This document shows positions 50,908 to 58,610 of a stretch of DNA of 64,000 nt, one piece after another; position 1 is the stretch's first letter, and the number at the start of each line of letters is the position of its first letter. The stretch is from contig NZ_JAPCKK010000034.1 in the NCBI RefSeq assembly GCF_030705605.1, forward strand, positions 124,001 through 188,000, given 5' to 3'. The position numbers and the translations under genes were made by a program. The DNA comes from Paenibacillus zeirhizosphaerae. Lineage in GTDB: Bacteria; Bacillota; Bacilli; Paenibacillales; Paenibacillaceae. The notes beneath the pieces are model-generated. The model had not been told where the DNA came from, made no database searches, and was given only the letters and a program-made list of their open reading frames with translations.

Positions 50908-52023
50908 CTATGTGGTCTCAATCTCCGGCGTGCCTTCTCCCCTGACAAACCGGTCGCCCAAAACATTCATGAAATACTGACGGTTGTAGAGCATGCTCGG
51001 ATGCTGCGGGCTGAAGGCGAGCGCCTTCTCGTTATGCTCACTGGCCAGCTCACGCTGTCCGAGCTTGTCATAGCACAGGCAAATCTGCAGATGAGGATAC
51101 CAGGTGGTGATCATTCTGCTGGTCATGGCCATGCTATCCGGCGGCGGGTCCATGGAGATGGCCTGCTTATACCAGTAGACGGCGATCTGATGGTGGCCCA
51201 GATGCAGAAAGATATCGCCCAGATTGGAGCAATATTCCGGCCGCGGTGCATCATACCACAGCGAGCGGCTCATGGCGGCGACGGCTTCTTGATGCTTCTC
51301 CATTTTATTGTAGCAATCGCCCATTTTCAGGCAGGCTTGTATGTTATCCTCTATCCAGCCTTGCTTCGTATCCAGGAATTTGATGTAGTATTGGATTGCC
51401 TCTTCATGTCGTCCGTTATCCCGCAGCTCGTTGCCGTAGTAATACAGATCACGTGGTGTGAACTCCTCGCCTCTGCGCTCCCGGGCCATATAAATTTGCA
51501 GGTTGCGGTCCGTATACGGCTTATTCTTATTGTGAGCTACCGCCACTTCACTATTGAACATCGGTCCGTCCGTGATCAGGACCTCATGCACCGGTCCTTC
51601 CCATTTGAAATTGCGGGATCTGCGCACCAGCCTGAACCTGCGCAGGCTGAACGTCACATTGCCCGAAGCGTCGAAGCCCAGATTGTACGGCATCGTTACC
51701 CGGTCCGTGCCCGGAGGCAAAGTGCGCTTCAGCTCCTTTAATCTGGCCACACTGGTCTCGTCGATCACATCATCGGCATCCAGCCACATAATGAACTCCT
51801 TCGTGGCCTTGCTGAAGGAGAAGTTACGGGCAGCGGCGAAGTCGTCGATCCATTTGAAATCATAGACCTGCTTCGCATATTTCGAGGCGATTTCTTTCGT
51901 GCGGTCGGTCGAGCCGGTGTCTACAATTACAAACTCGTCCACTACATCCTTGATGGAGGAAAGGCAGCGGTCCAGCCCTTCTTCTTCGTTCTTCACAATC
52001 ATGCACAAGCTAATCGTAATCAT
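50908..52023 (-). CDS. GT2 glycosyltransferase with TPR repeats
   Basis: 371 aa. GT-A domain with ISLCMIVKNEEEGLDRCLSS, VDTGSTDRT and WLDADDVIDE, then FKWEGPVHEVL and TPR-like repeats (DLYYYGNELRDNGRHEEAIQ YYIKFL; YCSNLGDIFLHLGHHQIAVY WYKQA). It belongs to a different subgroup from the four MDQPSISLCM enzymes and is closer to classic SunS-like or teichoic-type GT2-TPR proteins. ATG at 52023 with GAGGAG upstream. Last gene of a three-gene operon (53193, 52038, 50908) with gaps of 14-18 bases. Confidence 0.88.
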   Translation of the reverse strand: MITISLCMIVKNEEEGLDRCLSSIKDVVDEFVIVDTGSTDRTKEIASKYAKQVYDFKWIDDFAAARNFSFSKATKEFIMWLDADDVIDETSVARLKELKRTLPPGTDRVTMPYNLGFDASGNVTFSLRRFRLVRRSRNFKWEGPVHEVLITDGPMFNSEVAVAHNKNKPYTDRNLQIYMARERRGEEFTPRDLYYYGNELRDNGRHEEAIQYYIKFLDTKQGWIEDNIQACLKMGDCYNKMEKHQEAVAAMSRSLWYDAPRPEYCSNLGDIFLHLGHHQIAVYWYKQAISMDPPPDSMAMTSRMITTWYPHLQICLCYDKLGQRELASEHNEKALAFSPQHPSMLYNRQYFMNVLGDRFVRGEGTPEIETT

Positions 52024-52037
52024 CTTGACTCTCCTCT

Positions 52038-53174
52038 TCAGTTGTCTGTGGCAGATTCGGACACGCTCAGCTTCTCCAGCGCTTCCCGGGCCTGCTCCAT
52101 CGAATCCGACAGCTCCAGCGATTTACGGTAAGCTTCTTCTGCCTTCGGAAGGTCCTCCATCAGCTCATAACAACTGCCGATATAGTACCAGGGCAAGAAG
52201 CTGCTCGTTCCGACCATGGTCAGGTAGGAAGGGTGCTCCTCATCCAGTTCGAGGCAATATTCGAAGGTTTCGATGGCGTCGGTGAAATTTTTCATACCCA
52301 TCAGAATGATGCCTTTATAGAAGTGCAGGTCCACATAATCGGGGTACAGCTTAATGGCAAGCTCAATGCTCGGCCATCCGCCCTCATAGCTGCCAAGGGC
52401 CATAAGTATGGAATACTTCAGTTTATATAATAAGGAAGGCGGCTTTTTCTGGGCCTTCAGAAAGTTGCCGATCGATAAGTTCACCTGTTCGAAGGCTTCA
52501 TTCAGCTTTTCGTTGCGGTACAGCTCGCTTGCGTAGTGATAATCGAGCCAAGGGTCGTGGTCTTCGTTCTCCAGCTCCTTCTCCAGAAGCCGCAGATTCC
52601 GTTCCTTCTTCCCCTTCTCTGTAACCGCATCCTCCAAATAACCGTGATGATGCAGGACAGCAGGCAGCTTGAGTACGGAGCTCGCCGTCAGGTCCAACGA
52701 TTCGATGTTCAATTGCTCATGGATCGCCCCGGTAAACCGCAGCTTCGGATCATTGCGGAACAGCCGATATTGGTTCATAATATGAGAACGGTCATAGCTG
52801 ATCGGGTAGGTCCCGTAATAATTGACAACCTTGATGCGGCCGAAGTAGCATTCCGGGTGTGAGAGGACGTCCCGCAGATGCTCCCGCTCCTCCGGATCCA
52901 CCTGTTCGTCCGCATCCAGCCAGAGAATCCATTCCCCCTTCGCTTGCTCCAGGCCGTAATTCCGTGCATCCGCGAAGCTATCGTTCCACTCATAGTCGAA
53001 GATGACCGCTCCGTACTCCGACGCGATCTCTTTCGTCCGGTCTGTTGAGCCGGTATCCACGATAATGATTTCATCCACCACATCCTTAATGCTCTCCAGG
53101 CACTGTGGCAGCCATTTCTCTTCGTTCTTGACGATCATGCATAGGGATAATATTCCTTCTTCTTTCACCTGCAC
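52038..53174 (-). CDS. GT2 glycosyltransferase with TPR repeats
   Basis: 378 aa: LSLCMIVKNEEKWLPQCLES, VDTGSTDRT, LWLDADEQVDP, RFTGAIHEQLN and helical repeats (YPDYVDLHFYKGIILMGMKN FTDAIETFEYCLELDEEHPS). All donor-binding motifs are intact. The GTG start at 53174 (MQVKEEG) has AGAGGAG six bases upstream. Middle gene of the operon transcribed from the sigma-K-like promoter at 54431. Confidence 0.88.
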   Translation of the reverse strand: MQVKEEGILSLCMIVKNEEKWLPQCLESIKDVVDEIIIVDTGSTDRTKEIASEYGAVIFDYEWNDSFADARNYGLEQAKGEWILWLDADEQVDPEEREHLRDVLSHPECYFGRIKVVNYYGTYPISYDRSHIMNQYRLFRNDPKLRFTGAIHEQLNIESLDLTASSVLKLPAVLHHHGYLEDAVTEKGKKERNLRLLEKELENEDHDPWLDYHYASELYRNEKLNEAFEQVNLSIGNFLKAQKKPPSLLYKLKYSILMALGSYEGGWPSIELAIKLYPDYVDLHFYKGIILMGMKNFTDAIETFEYCLELDEEHPSYLTMVGTSSFLPWYYIGSCYELMEDLPKAEEAYRKSLELSDSMEQAREALEKLSVSESATDN

Positions 53175-53192
53175 CCCACACTCCTCTCCCTC

Positions 53193-54401
53193 TCAGGATG
53201 TTGTCTCGACCGTAATTCCGAATAGAACGGTCGACAATTTACGGGCCGCCAAGTCGCGTTTGATCAAATAACGCCGTGCTATAGGGGCCAAATACTCATT
53301 TTTGTTCAAACCCTCGCCGAAGTCGACCGCAATCATATCCGGCTCGCCTTCCGCCGCGAACTTCATTGCGCGCACAAGGCGAACATCCTTGTCTGACAGC
53401 ACGTCGCCTTGATACAGCCACAGCACGTACTCAGACTTCATCTCTTCAAAGACGCTGTAGGTGTTGTGGAGCTTGTCGTTGACTTCTGTTATGGAATGGA
53501 ACTCGATGGGGTAGGAGCGGGCAATCTCGCTGGTGGCGTCTGTGGACCCTACATCGACCACGATGATCTTCTCGAAATCATTCGTCAAGGATGCCAGGGT
53601 GTCGCGCAGAATATTCTCCGCATTCATGACCACTAGACATCCTGCAACCGAGAGCACCGGCTTGTAAATGATCTGGTGGATATTGCCTCCCCATTTCTGG
53701 GTTGCGATCGCGGCGTTCCGCTGCAGCAGCAGCGAGAGGTTGCTGTCGGGGAGCTCATTCTGGGTTGTCGCATGGCCGACATGATGGATGAAGGAGTCCA
53801 GCACCACACGCATCCCATATCCGCTCCGAAGCATCCTTAGGCTCAGGTCATCGTCCTCGTAGTTGCCAAGCCCATAGATTTCATCGAATAGGCCGACTTC
53901 CTCCAGCACAGCTCTCTTGGTCAGCAGACAGAATCCGACGAGCCTGCGAACCTCGTTATAGATCCCCGCATAGATTTCTTGATGCTGTCTTGAGAAGCTC
54001 TCCAGCCCCTCCATCGTGGTGTACCCTACGCTAATCTGCTGATGACCGCTGGAGTAGTTGGTCACAGGCCCCACCATTCCGATTCTCGGATCCTCATTCA
54101 GCGCGCGCAGCAGATGAGTCATCCAATTCTCGGTAACGACCGTATCGTTGTTCAGAAACATGATGTAATCCCCGTTCGAGCGCTCGAACCCCTGATTACA
54201 TCCTTTGGCAAATCCCTTGTTCTCCCCGTTCTCAATCAGGATCACGTCCGGCTGCGAGCGCAGGTAATCCAGTGTCCCGTCAGTCGAACCATTATCGACG
54301 AGGATGAGCTCATACGGCTCCCGGGTATGGCGCCGAATGCTGTCAAGGCACGCTTGGGTTAGCGCCATCTGGTTCCGGGTTAAGATCACGATACTGATCA
54401 G
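53193..54401 (-). CDS. Two-domain GT2 glycosyltransferase, probable CTG start
   Basis: About 402 aa. First domain: ISIVILTRNQMALTQACLDS, VDNGSTDGT, FLNNDTVV, the GT2 rhamnosyl-type pattern, and the typical FDEIYGLGNYEDDDLSLRML. Second half (from about residue 250): KIIVVDVGSTDATSE, but WLYQGDVL in place of a DxD, so this domain may be non-catalytic. The frame has GTG at 54389, which would cut the first strand; CTG at 54401 gives the family-typical MISIVILTRNQ. First gene of the operon. With RmlA at 57605 a rhamnosyl transfer role is plausible. Confidence 0.8.
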   Translation of the reverse strand: MISIVILTRNQMALTQACLDSIRRHTREPYELILVDNGSTDGTLDYLRSQPDVILIENGENKGFAKGCNQGFERSNGDYIMFLNNDTVVTENWMTHLLRALNEDPRIGMVGPVTNYSSGHQQISVGYTTMEGLESFSRQHQEIYAGIYNEVRRLVGFCLLTKRAVLEEVGLFDEIYGLGNYEDDDLSLRMLRSGYGMRVVLDSFIHHVGHATTQNELPDSNLSLLLQRNAAIATQKWGGNIHQIIYKPVLSVAGCLVVMNAENILRDTLASLTNDFEKIIVVDVGSTDATSEIARSYPIEFHSITEVNDKLHNTYSVFEEMKSEYVLWLYQGDVLSDKDVRLVRAMKFAAEGEPDMIAVDFGEGLNKNEYLAPIARRYLIKRDLAARKLSTVLFGITVETTS

Positions 54402-54430
54402 AATAACATCGCCCCGCTTTCCTGGTTTAT

Positions 54431-54460
54431 ATCAGTATGTTTGCGAGCAAAACCATGTGC
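54431..54460 (-). promoter_or_regulatory. Sigma-K-like promoter of the GT2 operon
   Basis: GCAC, 17 bases, CATACTGAT, 30 bases before the start at 54401. The spacing equals that of the promoters before the collagen-like genes. Confidence 0.6.
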
Positions 54461-54618
54461 AGAGAGACTTCTCAACTGGTTCCCCCTATATTTATAAGCG
54501 CAGGAGCACGGAAGGATGCCTGTTTACGAGACATTTCAGTTTTTTTATTTCACACGATTCACTGAGCTATTTGTCCCTGAATATACTTCATTAACACTTA
54601 TACAAAGGAGGAAGGAGC

Positions 54619-54912
54619 ATGCAGCAGCCTTATGATGAGTTGTTAACGACATTCTCCAGAACGAAGGAGGATGCCGCGAGACGAATCATGCAATCCTTTC
54701 AAGCAGCAGGCTTGCAGAATATCGACCTGCGGGCTCAGCTCGGGGACACGATCGCCACGCCGAAGAATACGATCACAGAGGAGTTAAGAAGGACCTTTGA
54801 CCAAATCCAAGGGGCCTTAAATGAGCATTATCCTCATCACGAGGACACTACGTCATACCAGGATTTATGGAGTGAAGTGAACCGTGTTGCTTTTCCCCCT
54901 TTAAACAGATAA
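54619..54912 (+). CDS. Small protein of the surface cluster, 97 aa, unknown
   Basis: Mostly helical: YDELLTTFSRTKEDAARRIM QSFQAAGLQNIDLRAQLGDT and LRRTFDQIQGALNEHYPHHE. No family recognised. ATG at 54619 follows AAAGGAGGAAGGAG. A weak sigma-K-like arrangement (TCAC, 17 bases, AATATACTT) precedes it at about 54560-54590. Own terminator at 54936. Divergent from the GT2 operon. Confidence 0.6.
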   Translation: MQQPYDELLTTFSRTKEDAARRIMQSFQAAGLQNIDLRAQLGDTIATPKNTITEELRRTFDQIQGALNEHYPHHEDTTSYQDLWSEVNRVAFPPLNR

Positions 54913-54935
54913 GCCTCACGAATCCGGAGGAACAA

Positions 54936-54971
54936 GGCCACCCTCTCTTCTTCACTGGAAGGGTGGTCTTT
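54936..54971 (+). terminator. Terminator of the 97 aa gene
   Basis: GGCCACCCT pairs with AGGGTGGTC, followed by TTTAT. Confidence 0.75.
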
Positions 54972-55005
54972 ATCATGCGCAGCGCATGGATTCCAGGCCT
55001 GCGTA

Positions 55006-55035
55006 ACATAAAGCGCCAAGGCTCCACATAAAATG
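55006..55035 (+). promoter_or_regulatory. Sigma-K-like promoter
   Basis: ACAT, 17 bases, CATAAAATG, 38 bases before the ATG at 55074. One mismatch to CATAnnnTA, same geometry as the others. Confidence 0.5.
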
Positions 55036-55073
55036 AACCAGTTTTGAATACCGGATAGAAAGGTTGATTGTAC

Positions 55074-56144
55074 ATGGAATTATTCGACAAGGCGGATCGC
55101 CTGGGCATCAAATGGATTTCCAACACAGAGGGACACGATACGCTGCTCCACATTGAAGATCTCAGCTACTGCATTGTACGTGCCCCGCTAATCTGGTATT
55201 CCGAGCAGCCCGCCTCCACGATTGACATTGTGACGGAGAGCAACACCTTGACGCTGGAGGCCGAATCGGAGTTCCAGGAGAGCTCCACCGGGCGTTATCT
55301 TCATATCAAGGACATTACGTTCTTCGTGCAGGTGAACTCCCGCGCCGAGTATGCCGTGATTCCGAAATCCGGTGCTTCGGACACCCTCGTCTGGCATCTT
55401 CCCATCATCTATAACTGTCCGTTCCTTCCTCCATGCCATCTCTCCCTTCATGTTCAATCAGAGCCCGCAGCTCCATTATGGGAGACGTGGCTGGACCAAC
55501 TGCCTGAGATCACGACCGACATTTCCTTGCCCGCCGAGCTGCACGTGCTTGAAGGAAACACACACCGTACTTATATGGATTCCTTCTCCATGGAGAAGGG
55601 CTTGAAGAATCAGCCGTTCTATCCCAAGGTCCGTGAAGACTCGCCCCACCCCTACCTGATCACCCAGCGCGTGCTGGGTCGGGATGCCGTGATGAACCTG
55701 GCCCAATCCGCAGACCATAGCGTCATCAAGCTCGGAGATATCGTCACCTGCCGAACGGTCATCACCAATACCGGTACGACCACCTGCATGTATGTTCAGT
55801 ACCGGACCACCTTGCTGAGCTGTGCCCGTCTGGTGCCGGGGAGCTTCGTCATTAACGGTATTGAGGTCCCCATGGCAACGGATTCGATGAATGTGATCAC
55901 GGTCATTCTGCGGAATATGCCTGTCGGGGATCTGCTGGACGTCTCCTTCCGGATGGAAATCCATGAGAAGGCCGAGGTTGAGAAATTATATATGAGCTCT
56001 GTGCTCGATTATCACTTCCAGCCGGTTGATGACCGCCTGCTGATTGGCAACCAGCCCAGCAATGTAGTGGAGTTCATATGGGGTGAGGCCGAGGGTGAAG
56101 GTGAGGCTGGAGATGAGGCGGAGACGGAGGAAACAAGCGGCTAA
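55074..56144 (+). CDS. DUF11-type repeat-domain protein of the surface cluster
   Basis: 356 aa, without signal peptide. The first 140 residues are beta-rich (YCIVRAPLIWYSEQPASTID; YLHIKDITFFVQVNSRAEYA) and not recognised. Residues about 215-330 show the DUF11 / conserved-repeat pattern (IKLGDIVTCRTVITNTGTTT CMYVQYRTTL; LVPGSFVINGIEVPMATDSM; MPVGDLLDVSFRMEIHE), an Ig-like fold frequent in Gram-positive surface and spore proteins. The tail is acidic (GEAEGEGEAGDEAETEE). ATG at 55074; TTG at 55068 is a possible alternative. Probably a mother-cell product deposited on the spore. Confidence 0.6.
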   Translation: MELFDKADRLGIKWISNTEGHDTLLHIEDLSYCIVRAPLIWYSEQPASTIDIVTESNTLTLEAESEFQESSTGRYLHIKDITFFVQVNSRAEYAVIPKSGASDTLVWHLPIIYNCPFLPPCHLSLHVQSEPAAPLWETWLDQLPEITTDISLPAELHVLEGNTHRTYMDSFSMEKGLKNQPFYPKVREDSPHPYLITQRVLGRDAVMNLAQSADHSVIKLGDIVTCRTVITNTGTTTCMYVQYRTTLLSCARLVPGSFVINGIEVPMATDSMNVITVILRNMPVGDLLDVSFRMEIHEKAEVEKLYMSSVLDYHFQPVDDRLLIGNQPSNVVEFIWGEAEGEGEAGDEAETEETSG

Positions 56145-56165
56145 TCATTTTGATCATAGGTGAAG

Positions 56166-56195
56166 TCACTATCCCTCCGCTATTGACATACTGTA
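56166..56195 (+). promoter_or_regulatory. Sigma-K-type promoter
   Basis: TCAC, 17 bases, CATACTGTA, 30 bases before the ATG at 56226. Full match to CATAnnnTA. Confidence 0.7.
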
Positions 56196-56225
56196 TGGTA
56201 TCCAGAAGTTCAAGGAGGGAACTGT

Positions 56226-56552
56226 ATGTCGCAAGCGAGCATCCCGAATATTACACCCACGATTACCGTGCGTCGGGAGGATGCCATTAATCTGGTACTG
56301 ATATCCATTGGTATGGAGGAACTGGGACTCAGTCATATTATTAACGCAGAGGCGGAGAAGCTGCAGTATGTCTTGGGCACTTTGCCAGGCCTGCCGCCCT
56401 CGTTCAAGCCCACCTTCGCCGATCTCATGACGATCAATTGCAGCATTCGTGAGACCCTGCAAGAGGTGTACAAGAAAGAATTTGCACTGGCCAACAAGCT
56501 GGATATCCTGTCCTGCGCGATTGAGGATGAAGATAACAACTGCTGCTGTTAA
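56226..56552 (+). CDS. Stand-alone N-domain protein with Cys tail
   Basis: 108 aa: IPNITPTITVRREDAINLVL ISIGMEELGLSHIINAEAEK LQYVLGTLPG, then INCSIRETLQEVYKKEFALA NKLDILSC and the end EDEDNNCCC. It is closer to the N-domains of the collagen-like proteins (PG at the end, LPPSFKPTFADL) than to 49935/50312. Cys at the end suggests disulfide anchoring. AAGGAGG before the ATG, sigma-K promoter and own terminator: a complete single-gene unit. Confidence 0.8.
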   Translation: MSQASIPNITPTITVRREDAINLVLISIGMEELGLSHIINAEAEKLQYVLGTLPGLPPSFKPTFADLMTINCSIRETLQEVYKKEFALANKLDILSCAIEDEDNNCCC

Positions 56553-56582
56553 GCGGCTTCCAACTTCAGGAGAATCCTATCA

Positions 56583-56627
56583 GGGGCTGCCAAAAGTCAT
56601 GAAAATGGCTTAGGGCGGCCCCTTTTT
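56583..56627 (+). terminator. Terminator of the N-domain gene
   Basis: GGGGCTGCC pairs with GGCGGCCCC (one G-T pair), followed by TTTTT. Confidence 0.8.
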
Positions 56628-56640
56628 CAATATGCACGTG

Positions 56641-56736
56641 GCAGCGGAGAGAACGAAGCCATTCCGGAAAAGCGGAGCGGTCGCCTTTGGCCCGAAGGGT
56701 CAACAGCGATTGTAGGAATGCTTCGTTCTCGGAGCC
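56641..56736 (-). repeat. Dispersed ~100 bp palindromic repeat, copy 3
   Basis: Reverse orientation relative to copies 1 and 2: GAGAGAACGAAGCCATTCCG ... GGAATGCTTCGTTCTCGGAG. Lies directly after a terminator. Confidence 0.8.
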
Positions 56737-56820
56737 GTAGATATAGGTGTCTATCCTATGAGATATGAGTCTATTTCTACGAGAAATAGATTTATGCCGT
56801 TGCTGCTATACCTAGAAGAA

Positions 56821-56829
56821 CATAGGTTA
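56821..56829 (+). promoter_or_regulatory. Sigma-K -10 element
   Basis: CATAGGTTA, a full match to CATAnnnTA, 37 bases before the ATG at 56866. No clear AC in the -35 position. Confidence 0.45.
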
Positions 56830-56865
56830 TAGGGAAATCAAATCCATTGAAAAGGTGTGGAAGCT

Positions 56866-57111
56866 ATGAAATGCTCTTGCGGAGAATGCCAGCGTCAACA
56901 TCACCATCAACCACAGCCACAGCAGCAACCGGTTACTAAACGGAAATGTATCTATAAAACGAATTTCAAATCCTACTATGAAGAAATTGTGTATGTACCG
57001 AAGGTAAGAAGATATACCAAAACCGTCGCGAAGAAGAGACCTTGTCCAAACACGAACCCTTGTCGTAACCGCTGCCGTTGCCACTGTAGTTGCGGTTGTG
57101 GCTGCAGGTAA
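56866..57111 (+). CDS. Cys/His/Gln-rich small protein, probable spore coat component
   Basis: 81 aa: MKCSCGECQRQHHHQPQPQQ QP, a Tyr/Lys-rich centre (FKSYYEEIVYVPKVRRYTKT) and a tail of alternating Cys (CPNTNPCRNRCRCHCSCGCG). Basic, with 12 or so Cys; such composition is typical of cross-linked coat or crust proteins, though no named family fits. ATG at 56866 has AAGGTG eight bases upstream; the earlier ATG at 56857 overlaps it. The sigma-K-like box upstream supports late mother-cell expression. Confidence 0.65.
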   Translation: MKCSCGECQRQHHHQPQPQQQPVTKRKCIYKTNFKSYYEEIVYVPKVRRYTKTVAKKRPCPNTNPCRNRCRCHCSCGCGCR

Positions 57112-57208
57112 GCATTCCAAGCCCATATGTATGTAGGTAGGTAGGTATGATTACGCGATCTGAGGGAGGAGAGGGAGCAATCCCTCTCTTCTTGATTTGC
57201 ACAGGCGG

Positions 57209-57541
57209 TTACCGCTCCCCTAATTTAATACACTCGTCCACGCTTTCATGAAAATCCTCATGCCTCGCATGCTGCGGACCCTGGGTGGCGGAGCTGGAAA
57301 TCCTTCTGGCTACAACCCATTTTTGGCTCAGTGTATGAAAAATCTCAATCAGTTCCTGATCGCTGGAATCATAGACTATCAATATTTTCCAATCCCCTTC
57401 CACTCTAGCCGTGTCAAACCAATCTTCATAAATCGCCAGATGGCAGGAATAATATATGCCCTCGAATTCAATCCCCTTGGCTGTGACATGCCCCAAACTT
57501 ACATTTTTCAATACAATCAGTTCCTCTCCGGTAGAATATAT
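57209..57541 (-). pseudogene. Mu/TnsB-type transposase, C-terminal remnant
   Basis: The frame contains VTAKGIEFEGIYYSCHLAIY EDWFDTARVEGDWKILIVYD SSDQELIEI, which matches the beta-barrel region after the DDE core in Mu- and TnsB-like transposases (xGIxFxGLYYxC...WxVxVAYDPRN). The DDE domain is missing and the frame is open upstream to about 57541. Relic of a Tn7-like or related element. Confidence 0.6.
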
Positions 57542-57604
57542 TAAGAATGTATTCAGGGACAGCCGTTTTATTACATATATTCGAAGATACTTTAAATTCC
57601 ATAT

Positions 57605-58483
57605 TTAATATTTTATGGTTCCGTTTGCAACATTAATTAAGTAGCGGCCATAGTCCGTTTTCTCGATTTTTTCACCATTGATGAGCAGCTGCTCCCGGCT
57701 GATCCATTGGTTCAGAAATGCGATTTCCTCCGGAGCGCCCACCTTGATCCCTTGATGCAGCTCCAGCGTCTTCACGAATTCCGTGGCCTCCGCCAGACTC
57801 TGATGGGTCCCGGTATCCAGCCATGTGAAGCCTCTCCCGAGCAGCACGACCTCCAGCTCTCCCGCTTTCATGTAGGCTTCGTTGACGGCGCTGATCTCCA
57901 GCTCTCCCCGTGCCGACGGCTTAATGCCCTTCGCAATCTCCACCACGTGATTGTCATAGAAGTACAGTCCCGTGATGGCGTAGTTCGATTTCGGTTGCTG
58001 CGGCTTCTCTTCGATCCCAATGACCTTGCCTTGCTCGTCGAATTCAAGCACCCCGTACCGTGCAGGCTCGTTGACATGATAACCGAAGATCGTCGCTCCC
58101 ACGCCCTTGGCCAAGGCATTTCTTAGCAATACGCGCATCCCGCTTCCATAGAAAATATTATCCCCCAGAATCATCGCTACAGAATCGCCGCCAATGAAGG
58201 ATTCGCCGAGAATAAAGGCCTGCGCCAGCCCTTCCGGGCGCGGCTGAACCAAATACTGAAGATGGATGCCGAAGCTTGAGCCGTCCCCAAGCAGCCGTTC
58301 AAATCGAGGGGTGTCTTCCGGGGTGGAGATGATGAGAATGTCCCGTATGCCTGCAAGCATCAAGGTGGAAAGCGGATAATAAATCATCGGCTTGTTGTAT
58401 ATCGGCAGCAGTTGTTTGCTAGTGACCAGGGTGAGCGGATACAGCCGGGTCCCGCTTCCTCCCGCAAGAATAATTCCTTTCAT
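57605..58483 (-). CDS. rmlA: Glucose-1-phosphate thymidylyltransferase
   Basis: 292 aa, full length for RmlA. It joins dTTP and glucose-1-phosphate to dTDP-glucose, the first step to dTDP-rhamnose and other deoxysugars, in the cytosol. Signature GGSGTRLYPLTLVTSKQLLP at the N-terminus, metal-binding Asp in MILGDNIFYG, EEKPQQPKSN, and the end-loop FTWLDTGTHQSL are all present. ATG at 58483 with GAAGGAGG upstream. RmlB, C and D are not in the window, so they must lie elsewhere. In B. anthracis rhamnose is the first sugar on BclA, which fits the collagen-like genes nearby. Confidence 0.93.
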   Translation of the reverse strand: MKGIILAGGSGTRLYPLTLVTSKQLLPIYNKPMIYYPLSTLMLAGIRDILIISTPEDTPRFERLLGDGSSFGIHLQYLVQPRPEGLAQAFILGESFIGGDSVAMILGDNIFYGSGMRVLLRNALAKGVGATIFGYHVNEPARYGVLEFDEQGKVIGIEEKPQQPKSNYAITGLYFYDNHVVEIAKGIKPSARGELEISAVNEAYMKAGELEVVLLGRGFTWLDTGTHQSLAEATEFVKTLELHQGIKVGAPEEIAFLNQWISREQLLINGEKIEKTDYGRYLINVANGTIKY

Positions 58484-58610
58484 GCTGATTGCCTCCTTCG
58501 TTCATGTCACACGATAATGGATGATTGCGTATTATTCCATGGTATGTGCGGCCGTATGGATAAATGCACAAGGAGCTAATGCCTGCATACAATGCCTGAG
58601 AGGTGAAACC

